From positions 1 through 59,534 of the forward strand of contig NZ_PDWM01000017.1 in assembly GCF_010093225.1 (NCBI RefSeq): DNA of 59,534 nucleotides. Direction: 5' to 3'. The notes beneath the pieces are model-generated. The model saw only the letters and a program-made list of their open reading frames with translations, was not told where the DNA came from and searched no databases. Below, in pieces: positions 27,314-35,213 of the stretch. Position numbers and translations under genes: made by a program. How positions within the stretch are numbered: position 1 is the first letter of the stretch; the number at the start of each line of letters is the position of its first letter. This DNA is from Pseudoxanthomonas koreensis. GTDB taxonomy: Bacteria > Pseudomonadota > Gammaproteobacteria > Xanthomonadales > Xanthomonadaceae.

Positions 27314-28291
27314 ATGGGCAAGCCCACCGGCAACGCGCACTGGTTCAACCCGTCGCGGCTGAAGACCCGGCACCTGCTGCTGCTGATGCACCTGGAAGAG
27401 CAGGGCTCGGTGCTGCGCGCCGCCGAGGCCGCGCGTATGACCCAGCCGGCCGCCTCCAAGTTGCTGGCGGAAATGGAGGGCCTGCTCGGGGTGCCGCTGT
27501 TCGAGCGGCATGCGCGCGGGGTGGAGCCGACCTGGTACGGCCAGGTGCTGATCCGGCGCGCGCGCACCGCGCTGCTGGAGATTAATCGCGCCCAGGAGGA
27601 GATCGCCGCGCTGCGCGAAGGGCGCATGGGCCAGGCCTCGATCGGGACCGTGGTCAATCCGGGCACCAACCTGGTGCCGCAGGCGGTGGCTGCGGTCAAG
27701 CGCGAGTACCCGGACATCCTGGTGCGGATCGAGATGGACTACAGCCGGCCGCTGGTGGCCGCGCTGCTGGACGGCCAGCTGGACCTGGTGGTCGGCCGGA
27801 TCATGGATCCGGCGGACAGCGTGGACCTGGAGTTCGAGTCGCTGGCCGACGAGCCACACTCGGTGATCGTGCGCGCCGGCCATCCGCTGGACGGCCGCGC
27901 CCTGGTCCGGCACGAGGAACTGGCGGACTACGGCTGGATCCTGCCGCCGCCGGACAGCGTGCTGCGCGCGCGGCTGGAGACCATGTTCCTGGAGAACGGC
28001 CTGGTCGGCGCGCGCAACGCGATCGAGACCGCGTCGCTGCCGGTGATGATCAACCTGCTGCGGGTCAGCGACCTGCTGGTGGCGCTGCCGGTGGAATCGG
28101 TCGCCTCCTACGTGCAGGCCCGGCAGCTGGCGGTGCTGCCGGTGGAGCTGGGGGTCGGCATGGAGTCGTTCGGGATTATCCGCCGCCGCGGCCACCTGCT
28201 GTCGCCGGCCGCCGAGCGGGTGCTGGAGGCGCTGCGGGCCACGGCGCAGCGGTTGTACGCGGGTCACGCCCGGCCGACCGGGGCCTCCTGA
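27314..28291 (+). CDS. LysR-family regulator, GbpR-like, probable galactonate-pathway regulator
   Basis: A 325-residue LysR protein. The HTH lies at about residues 17-76 (RLKTRHLLLLMHLEEQGSVL, MTQPAASKLLAEMEGLLGVP); the effector domain follows from about 105 (QASIGTVVNPGTNLVPQAV). The relatives I recognise are GbpR-type regulators of galactose genes in alpha-proteobacteria. Divergence from dgoA over 251 bp is the classical LysR layout, so control of the dgo operon by galactonate or a pathway intermediate is likely. It could also act on the xyloglucan locus immediately downstream, which I cannot test here. Confidence 0.88.
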   Translation: MGKPTGNAHWFNPSRLKTRHLLLLMHLEEQGSVLRAAEAARMTQPAASKLLAEMEGLLGVPLFERHARGVEPTWYGQVLIRRARTALLEINRAQEEIAALREGRMGQASIGTVVNPGTNLVPQAVAAVKREYPDILVRIEMDYSRPLVAALLDGQLDLVVGRIMDPADSVDLEFESLADEPHSVIVRAGHPLDGRALVRHEELADYGWILPPPDSVLRARLETMFLENGLVGARNAIETASLPVMINLLRVSDLLVALPVESVASYVQARQLAVLPVELGVGMESFGIIRRRGHLLSPAAERVLEALRATAQRLYAGHARPTGAS

Positions 28292-28304
28292 CCGCGGTTT
28301 TCCA

Positions 28305-28370
28305 ATTCCATTGAGGAATACCGCCTATCCCAAAACTTCATTGGTGTCCGACCCGCACCCCCTCCTATGG
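28305..28370 (+). promoter_or_regulatory. Shared xyloglucan-locus promoter module, site A (TonB receptor 1)
   Basis: Palindrome ATTCC-N5-GGAAT (28305-28319), 17 bases, TTCATTGGT (28337-28345) overlapping -35 TTGGTG (28341-28346), an 18-base spacer and -10 CTATGG (28365-28370). The same elements in the same order precede TonB receptor 2 and the GH74 gene. The leader to the start codon is about 135 bases. Confidence 0.75.
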
Positions 28371-28511
28371 TGCCTCCGGGGAAACCTTTGCGCCGCTGCG
28401 GTATCGTTATCTCGTCCGGGATGACAGCGCTTGCAGGGGGGCGGGACGCTCCAGGGGAAAAACAGAAAAACCAGTCCGTTCGATCCGTCAGTGTCCTGGG
28501 AGGGAACAGTG

Positions 28512-31500
28512 ATGTCGAAGCAACCGATTGGCACCGCCACGCGCGGTGCGACCTTGCGCCTGCCTGTCCACCTCGCCCGTTCCGCGCTCGCCCTGGGCAT
28601 CGCCCTGGCGCTGCCGGCCGGGGTGCTGCACGCCCAGGCCGCGGCCGACGTGGCGGAGGACCAGGCCGGGGAGGCCGCCGGAAAGACCGCCGAAGCCGCT
28701 GGCGGCGCCGAGGGGACCCAGGACTTCCAGTCCGTCGAGGTCAGGGGCATCCGCGGCAGCGTGATGCGCGCCCAGGACCTCAAGCGCGACGCCGATCAGA
28801 TCGTGGACTCGGTCACCGCGCAGGACATCGGCGCGCTGCCGGACCGCAGCGTGACCGAGACGCTCAAGCGCGTGAGCGGCGTGACCGTCACCAACTTCCT
28901 GGCGCGCGACGATCCCGACCACTTCTCGGCCGAGGGCAGCGGCGTGATGATCCGCGGCCTGACCCAGGTGCGCGGCGAACTCAACGGCCGCGACGTGTTC
29001 AGCGCCAACGGCGGCCGCGGCCTGAGCTTCGAGGAAGTGCCCTCCGAGCTGATGGCCGGCGTGGACGTGTACAAGAACCCGGCGGCGGACATCATCGAGG
29101 GCGGCCTGGGCGGCACGGTCAACCTGCGCACACGCATGCCGTTCGACGAGCCCGGGCGCAAGGTCGCCGCCAGCATCGACTACAACTACGGCGACTTCGT
29201 CGAGAAGGGCAATCCGTCGGGCTCGTTCCTGTTCAGCGACCGCTGGACCACCAGCGGTGGCGGCGAATTCGGCTTCCTGGCCAACGTCTCGTATTCGGAA
29301 CTGGCCACGCGTTCGGACGGCATCCAGGTCGAGGCCTACCAGCGCCGCAACGACGCCGCGCTGCTGGAAGGCACCAGTTTCGACTGGGTCTACATCCCCG
29401 GCGGCGTCAACTGGCGCACCCTGGACTTCGAACGCAAGCGGCAGGGCCTGGCCCTGGCGGCGCAATGGCGGCCGAACGAGAACACCGAGGTCTACGCCCA
29501 GTTCCTGCGCTCGAAGTACAACATGCAGTGGCGCGAGCACTCGATGACCTTCGGCGACCAGCTGCAGGGCGCCGATGGCGCGTGGCGCGACAACGACATC
29601 CTGCCGGCGCCCGGCACGACGTTCACCTACGACCGCAACGGCGTGTTCCAGACCGGTTACGCGACGCGCCAGCGCCAGGAAATCGACTGGGTGAACATCG
29701 ACTGGGGCAGCATCGACTGGAGCCAGCCCTGGGATCCGAGCATCACCGAGCTGTGCTGCGACCTGGAGCCCTACAGCCTGGCCTTCCGTACCACCAACCG
29801 CCTGGCCACCCAGGAGACGGTGACCAGCGACTGGTCGGCCGGCTTCCGCCACTACATCACCGACCGGCTGGTGATGCGCGGCGACCTGCAGTACGTGGAG
29901 TCCTCGAGCAAGCCGGTGGACTTCTCCGTCATCGCCAGCACCTTCCTCAGCGACGTCTACCTCGACCTGACCGGCAAGTATCCCTCGCTGCAGCTGGCCG
30001 CCGAGCACGAGCAACTGGGCGACCCGCGCTCGTACTCGTGGCTGGCGAACATGGACAACCTGCAGGACAACCATGGCGAGGAAGTCGCCGCGCGCCTGGA
30101 CTGGGAGTACGCCTTCGACGACAGCAACTGGCTGCGCTTCTTCCGTTTCGGCGTGCGCGCCACCTCGCGCGAGCAGGTCAACAGGGACAGCGGCTGGGAC
30201 AACTGGATGCCGGTCAGCGCCACCTGGGCCACGCTCGACCCCGGCGCCACCGGGCAGTACGGCTCCTGGGACGGCGGCAACGAGCTGGCGTGGCTGAGCG
30301 ACTACCTGCCGCAGTACTCCGAGCTGTACACGATGGGCAACTTCTTCCGCGGCAAGGTCCAGGTGCCGGGCAACCTGTGGTACCCGAACAACGCGATCGT
30401 CGATCTGGAGAACGCGGGCGCGGCGTTCCCGCCGCTGTATGCCGACCGCCTGGCCGCCGGCGGCCAGGGCTGGCTGCCGGCGGTGTTCAATCCGCAGGAC
30501 ACCAACCACCAGGAGGAACGCACCCAGGCGGTGTACGGCGCGCTGTACTTCGAGAACGACAGCCTGTTCGGCGGCCGCACCCTCGACGGCAACGTCGGCG
30601 TGCGCATCGTCCAGACCAGCACCTCGAGCGTCGGCTATGGCCAGATCCCCGACCTGAGCGGCCAGCTCCGGCTGACCCCTGAGGTACGCGCGGCGTTCGA
30701 CGGCAGCTACTTCAACATCGACAGCGCCGGCAGCTATACCGACGTGCTGCCCAGCCTCAACCTGCGCCTGCACCTGAACCCGCAGCTGCAGTGGCGCTTC
30801 GCCGCGTCCAAGGCGATCGCGCGCCCGGAGTTCCGGCAGATGACCTCGTGGCTGCCGCTGCGGGTGGGTGTGGACGAAAGCTGCCAGCCACAGCAGAACG
30901 GCGGCGCGCTGTGCGGCTTCGAGTACCTCGAGGGCTTCACCGGCTCGGCCGGCAACCCGAACCTTGAGCCGATGCGCGCCAACCAGTTCGACACCGCGCT
31001 GGAGTGGTACTTCGGGCCGGCGAACATGCTCTACGCGACCCTGTTCTACAAGGACGTGGAGGGCTACTTCGTCTCCGAGACCCGCGACGAGGAGATCGGC
31101 GGGATCAGCTGGGCGGTGACCCGCCCGCACAACCTCGATACCGGAAAAATCCAGGGCTTCGAGGTGGGCTGGAACCAGTTCTTCGACTTCCTGCCCGGCT
31201 GGATGAAGGGCTTCGGCGTGCAGGCGAACTACACCTACGTGGACAGCTCGGGCGGCAGCAACATGAACCCCGATCCGAACGATCCGGACGCGCGCCGGCC
31301 GCAGGTGGACAACCTGCCGCTGGAAGGGCTGTCCGAGCGTTCGTACAACGTGGTGGGCATCTACGAGCACGGCCCCTGGTCGTTCCGCCTGGCCTACAAC
31401 TGGCGTTCGCGCTACCTGCTGACGGCCAGCGAAACCAACCTGCAGCTGCCGATGTGGGCGGACGATTTCGGCCAGCTGGACGGCTCGTTCTTCTACAACA

Positions 31501-31673
31501 TCAACGACAACATCCAGGTCGGCATCCAGGCCAACAACCTCACCGACGCGGTCACCACCGTGCTGATGGGGCCGCGGCTCTACGACGACGGTTACCTGGA
31601 CGAGACGCTGTACCCGCGTTCGTACTTCATGAACGACCGGCGCTACTCGGCGGTGCTGCGCGCGCGCTGGTAG
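28512..31673 (+). CDS. TonB-dependent receptor 1 of the xyloglucan locus (Xanthomonas-Caulobacter type)
   Basis: A 1053-residue outer membrane transporter. The signal peptide ends near residue 37 (GVLHAQA); after a low-complexity linker the plug starts with SVEVRGIRGSVMRAQDLKR and continues IGALPDRSVTETLKRVSGV, typical of the Xanth-Caulo TBDR group that takes up oligosaccharides. The 22-strand barrel ends in Arg-Ala-Arg-Trp, a BAM-recognised aromatic C terminus. A vicinal Cys415-Cys416 pair lies in a probable extracellular loop. Given its neighbours it should import xyloglucan oligosaccharides. The ATG follows the GGGAGGGA ribosome binding site. Confidence 0.93.
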   Translation: MSKQPIGTATRGATLRLPVHLARSALALGIALALPAGVLHAQAAADVAEDQAGEAAGKTAEAAGGAEGTQDFQSVEVRGIRGSVMRAQDLKRDADQIVDSVTAQDIGALPDRSVTETLKRVSGVTVTNFLARDDPDHFSAEGSGVMIRGLTQVRGELNGRDVFSANGGRGLSFEEVPSELMAGVDVYKNPAADIIEGGLGGTVNLRTRMPFDEPGRKVAASIDYNYGDFVEKGNPSGSFLFSDRWTTSGGGEFGFLANVSYSELATRSDGIQVEAYQRRNDAALLEGTSFDWVYIPGGVNWRTLDFERKRQGLALAAQWRPNENTEVYAQFLRSKYNMQWREHSMTFGDQLQGADGAWRDNDILPAPGTTFTYDRNGVFQTGYATRQRQEIDWVNIDWGSIDWSQPWDPSITELCCDLEPYSLAFRTTNRLATQETVTSDWSAGFRHYITDRLVMRGDLQYVESSSKPVDFSVIASTFLSDVYLDLTGKYPSLQLAAEHEQLGDPRSYSWLANMDNLQDNHGEEVAARLDWEYAFDDSNWLRFFRFGVRATSREQVNRDSGWDNWMPVSATWATLDPGATGQYGSWDGGNELAWLSDYLPQYSELYTMGNFFRGKVQVPGNLWYPNNAIVDLENAGAAFPPLYADRLAAGGQGWLPAVFNPQDTNHQEERTQAVYGALYFENDSLFGGRTLDGNVGVRIVQTSTSSVGYGQIPDLSGQLRLTPEVRAAFDGSYFNIDSAGSYTDVLPSLNLRLHLNPQLQWRFAASKAIARPEFRQMTSWLPLRVGVDESCQPQQNGGALCGFEYLEGFTGSAGNPNLEPMRANQFDTALEWYFGPANMLYATLFYKDVEGYFVSETRDEEIGGISWAVTRPHNLDTGKIQGFEVGWNQFFDFLPGWMKGFGVQANYTYVDSSGGSNMNPDPNDPDARRPQVDNLPLEGLSERSYNVVGIYEHGPWSFRLAYNWRSRYLLTASETNLQLPMWADDFGQLDGSFFYNINDNIQVGIQANNLTDAVTTVLMGPRLYDDGYLDETLYPRSYFMNDRRYSAVLRARW

Positions 31674-31704
31674 CGCTGTTCCACCGCGACATGTTTCCTC
31701 CGTC

Positions 31705-31738
31705 GGCCCGCGCGGGCAACCGCGCGGGCCTTTTCTTT
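31705..31738 (+). terminator. Strong intrinsic terminator after TonB receptor 1
   Basis: GGCCCGCGCGG (31705-31715) pairs perfectly with CCGCGCGGGCC (31720-31730) over a GCAA tetraloop, then TTTTCTTT. It makes receptor 1 its own transcription unit. The rest of the 304-bp gap 31674-31977 holds only the site B promoter and the receptor 2 leader, which includes a run of nine A; no gene is seen. Confidence 0.95.
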
Positions 31739-31762
31739 GCTTCCTTGCGGGTGCCTTGATGT

Positions 31763-31826
31763 AGTCCAGTACGGAATAGGTGGGCCCGGATATTTCATTG
31801 GTCTGGAATTGGAGCGCCGCTTAGGC
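31763..31826 (+). promoter_or_regulatory. Shared xyloglucan-locus promoter module, site B (TonB receptor 2)
   Basis: AGTCC-N5-GGAAT (31763-31777, one mismatch from the palindrome), 16 bases, TTCATTGGT (31794-31802) overlapping -35 TTGGTC (31798-31803), a 17-base spacer and -10 TTAGGC (31821-31826). A second GGAAT (31805-31809) lies just downstream of the -35, as at site C. Confidence 0.72.
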
Positions 31827-31977
31827 TGCGGGAGTCGCCGGTTCATCGATCGACCGCTGCACGAATCAATCGGCCGTGCCCCTCCGCGGGACCGGCCGGC
31901 CGCGAAGGCCAAAAAAAAACCAGCCTGGGAGCGGCCGCCCCGTTCCCGCTTGCAACGCACGTCCTGGGAGGGATCGT

Positions 31978-34941
31978 ATGTCCAAGCTCCAGAACCGCCG
32001 TCCGTCCGGACGCGCGTCCACGCGCACCCAGTTCCGCCCCCTCAACCGCAGCACGCTGGCGATGAGCCTGGCGCTGCTGCTCGCCGCCCCGGCCTACGCG
32101 CAGGACGCGGCCACCCCCGCCAGCGGCGACGACCAGGCGGTCACCGAACTCGACCAGGTCACCGTCACCGGCATCCGCGGCTCGATCCAGCGCGCGCAGG
32201 ACATCAAGCGCGAAGCCGATACTTTCGTCGACTCGGTGACCGCGCTGGATATCGGCGCGCTGCCCGACCGCAGCGTCACCGAGACCCTGTCGCGCATCCC
32301 CGGCGTGACCATCGACCGCTTCCTCGCCGTGGGCGACCCGGAGCACTTCTCCGCCGAAGGCAATGGCGTGCAGGTGCGTGGCCTGACCCAGGTGCGTTCC
32401 GAGCTCAACGGCCGCGACAGCTTCTCCGCCTCCGGCGGCCGTGGCCTCAGCTTCCAGGACGTGCCGTCCGAGCTGATGGGCGGCGTGGACGTGTACAAGA
32501 ACCAGACCGCCGCGATGATCGAGGGTGGCCTGGGCGGCACCGTCAACCTGCGCACGCGGCTGCCGTTCGACTTCGAGGACCAGAAGCTGGCCGCCAGCTT
32601 CAGCATCAACCGCGGCGACTTCGCCGACAAGGTCGATCCGTCGGCCTCGGTGCTGTACAGCAACCGCTGGACCTACGGCGACGGCGGCGAGTTCGGCCTG
32701 CTGGTCGACGTGGCCCGCTCGGACCTGTCCACCCGCACCGACGGCCTGTTCGTGCGCCCGTTCTTCAAGAACAGCAACAGCGACCTCAACGGCGACGGCA
32801 CCGGCGACGAGCTGTGGATCCCGCGCGGTGCCGACTGGCGCACGCTGCAGTACGAGCGCGAGCGCTCCGGCGCCTACGTGGCGGCGCAGTGGCGCCCGAA
32901 CGACGACATCGAGGTCGTCGCCACCGCCTTCCAGAGCAAGTACAACGAGCTGTGGTTCGAGGACGCGATCTTCGTCTCGAACGACCCGACCCAGGTCATG
33001 GTCGACGCCAGCCAGCCCTACGAGTTCGAAGGCAACGTGTTCCGTTCCGGCCGCATCACCCAGAACGGTGGCGTGCCGATGGGCACCGACATCCGTGCCT
33101 CGGACCGCAAGTCGAAGACCGCCGACTACTCGATCGGGGTGAAGTGGCAGTTCAGCGACAACACCGAGTTCTCGACCGACCTGCAGTACGTCAAGGCCGA
33201 CACCCAGAAGCTCGATTCCACCGTGTCACTGGGCGTCAACGTGCCTTACATCGACGTCGCCCTGGGCGGCGTGCCCAGCATCGGCATCAACGAGGACTTC
33301 ACCACCAACCCGGCGAACTACTACTGGGGCTTCACCATGGAGAACCTGGTCGACAACGAAGCCGACCAGGTTGCGTGGCGCGCCGACATCCGGCACCGCC
33401 TGGACGGCGGGCTCTTCAAGGGCATCCGCGGCGGCGTGCGCCTGACCGACCGCGACGCCACCAGCCGCGACACCAGCTACAACTGGCAGCCGGTGTTCCA
33501 GACCTGGATGCAGTGGTGGGCGCTGCCGGGCGGCGTGCCGCTGCCGGGGCTGGACCTCAACGACACGGTCAATTCCAGCCTGGTCAACCTCAACAACTTC
33601 AACAACTTCTACCGTGGCGGCGCCAACACCCCCGGCAAGTTCTACGCGCCGATCCTGGCCACCGCGCTGGGTTTCCCGGACAGCTACAAGGCCATCCACG
33701 ACGCCGCCGCGCCGTTCTACAGTTGTTGCTACGGCCTGGGCCCGTTCGAGCCGCGCAGCCTGGACGAGCCGGCGTACACCAACATCCAGAGCGAGACCAC
33801 CCGCGCGGCCTACGCGATGGTCGACTTCGGCCTGGACGAGTTGCTGCTGGACGGCAACTTCGGCGTGCGCGTGGTGCGCACCGAGAACTCCGCCAACGGC
33901 TACCTGATCTTCCCGAACGTGGCCTACGCGCCGTTCCTGGGCGCCGGCGAGTCCGAGCCGATCGAGGCGAAGAACTCCTACACCGACGTCCTGCCGAGCG
34001 GGAACGTGCGCTGGGAGCCGGTCGACGACGTGATCGTGCGCTTCGCCGCGTCCCAGGCGATCGCGCGCCCTGACTTCGGCGACATGCAGGCCTACCAGGT
34101 GCTCAACGCCTCGGCGCGCGACGGGGTGACTCCGCCCACCGACGGCAGCCCGCTGCCAGTCACCGACCTCAACCTGACCGGCGACTCCTACGACAACCCG
34201 TACCTGGAGCCGATGAAGGCCAACCAGTACGACCTGTCGACGGAGTGGTACTTCGATCCGGACCACGGCGGCATGGCCTGGGTGAACCTGTTCCACAAGG
34301 ACATCAAGGACTACTTCCGCCGCCAGTCCGAGCTGGTCGCGTTCCCGGGCGCCGACGGCAACATGTACGACTACCTGGTCACCCGCCCGGTGAACATCGG
34401 CTCGGCGCGCATCACCGGCGCCGAACTGGGCTGGAACCAGTTCTTCACCTTCCTGCCGGCGCCGTTCGATGGCCTGGGCATGTCGGCGAACTTCACCTAC
34501 ATCGACAGTTCGACCAGCATCCCGAACGACCCGACGGTGATCCCGACCGACACCGACGGCACCCCGCTCGGCGACCTGCCGGCCGACGGCCTGTCCGAGC
34601 GCGCCTACAACATCGCCGCGTTCTACGAGAAGGGTCCGTGGCAGGTCCGCTTCGCCTACAACTGGCGCAGCGAGTTCCTGCTGTCGGTCGGCCCGAACGG
34701 CTACAACGGCGGCGACGGTGGCATCGCCTGGAAGCTGCCGGTGTACAGCGACGACTACGGCCAGCTGGACGGTTCGATCTTCTACCGCTTCAGCGACAAC
34801 GTGCAGCTCGGCCTGGAGATGAACAACCTCAACAACGCCGAGCAGCGCACGATCATGCAGCAGGCCGACGCCGGCCGGCACGTGACTTCGTGGTACGTGA
34901 ACGACCGCCGGTACGCGGCCACGCTCCGCATCACGTTCTGA
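31978..34941 (+). CDS. TonB-dependent receptor 2 of the xyloglucan locus
   Basis: A 987-residue paralogue of receptor 1. The signal peptide ends near residue 41 (LLAAPAYAQDA). The plug carries VTVTGIRGSIQRAQDIKREA and IGALPDRSVTETLSRIPGV, then GGVDVYKNQTAAMIEGGLGG; the barrel ends Leu-Arg-Ile-Thr-Phe. It has Cys583-Cys584 in a loop, at a different place from the Cys pair in receptor 1, so the two pairs arose separately or moved. Two TonB receptors side by side occur in the X. citri xyloglucan locus; they may prefer different oligosaccharide sizes or decorations, which is inference. Confidence 0.93.
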   Translation: MSKLQNRRPSGRASTRTQFRPLNRSTLAMSLALLLAAPAYAQDAATPASGDDQAVTELDQVTVTGIRGSIQRAQDIKREADTFVDSVTALDIGALPDRSVTETLSRIPGVTIDRFLAVGDPEHFSAEGNGVQVRGLTQVRSELNGRDSFSASGGRGLSFQDVPSELMGGVDVYKNQTAAMIEGGLGGTVNLRTRLPFDFEDQKLAASFSINRGDFADKVDPSASVLYSNRWTYGDGGEFGLLVDVARSDLSTRTDGLFVRPFFKNSNSDLNGDGTGDELWIPRGADWRTLQYERERSGAYVAAQWRPNDDIEVVATAFQSKYNELWFEDAIFVSNDPTQVMVDASQPYEFEGNVFRSGRITQNGGVPMGTDIRASDRKSKTADYSIGVKWQFSDNTEFSTDLQYVKADTQKLDSTVSLGVNVPYIDVALGGVPSIGINEDFTTNPANYYWGFTMENLVDNEADQVAWRADIRHRLDGGLFKGIRGGVRLTDRDATSRDTSYNWQPVFQTWMQWWALPGGVPLPGLDLNDTVNSSLVNLNNFNNFYRGGANTPGKFYAPILATALGFPDSYKAIHDAAAPFYSCCYGLGPFEPRSLDEPAYTNIQSETTRAAYAMVDFGLDELLLDGNFGVRVVRTENSANGYLIFPNVAYAPFLGAGESEPIEAKNSYTDVLPSGNVRWEPVDDVIVRFAASQAIARPDFGDMQAYQVLNASARDGVTPPTDGSPLPVTDLNLTGDSYDNPYLEPMKANQYDLSTEWYFDPDHGGMAWVNLFHKDIKDYFRRQSELVAFPGADGNMYDYLVTRPVNIGSARITGAELGWNQFFTFLPAPFDGLGMSANFTYIDSSTSIPNDPTVIPTDTDGTPLGDLPADGLSERAYNIAAFYEKGPWQVRFAYNWRSEFLLSVGPNGYNGGDGGIAWKLPVYSDDYGQLDGSIFYRFSDNVQLGLEMNNLNNAEQRTIMQQADAGRHVTSWYVNDRRYAATLRITF

Positions 34942-34962
34942 TCGAAGACCGGCAGTGAGGGG

Positions 34963-34995
34963 AAGGGGAGGTGGCTGCCTCCCCTTTCCTTTTTC
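34963..34995 (+). terminator. Intrinsic terminator after TonB receptor 2
   Basis: AAGGGGAGG (34963-34971) pairs with CCTCCCCTT (34978-34986), loop TGGCTG, followed by a T-rich tract ending TTTTT. Confidence 0.9.
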
Positions 34996-35042
34996 CGGGA
35001 CGCCCGATGCGCCTGGGGCGACCAGGCGCTTGCCGCGATGCA

Positions 35043-35106
35043 ATTCCCTCGCGGAATAGTTCGAGCCCCAGAATTCATTGGTCCGGAATGGCAGCCTCGC
35101 CTATTC
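35043..35106 (+). promoter_or_regulatory. Shared xyloglucan-locus promoter module, site C (GH74 operon)
   Basis: Perfect ATTCC-N5-GGAAT (35043-35057), 16 bases, TTCATTGGT (35074-35082) overlapping -35 TTGGTC (35078-35083), a 17-base spacer and -10 CTATTC (35101-35106), with an extra GGAAT (35085-35089). It should drive the GH74-CE20-GH35-GH31-GH95 operon. Confidence 0.75.
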
Positions 35107-35213
35107 TCGTCCCTGGCAGGACCGCACGCTGCATCGCGGCCGGCTCCGGCGGCACGGGCCAGTCCGGTGCCGCCGGTCCCCAACACGAGGTCTGTCCTGG
35201 GAGGGAACAGCGC

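Noticed and set aside
31674-31977. Possible small gene between the TonB receptors
   Set aside because: No frame with a ribosome binding site and sensible composition; the space is filled by a terminator, the site B promoter and a leader with a nine-A run.
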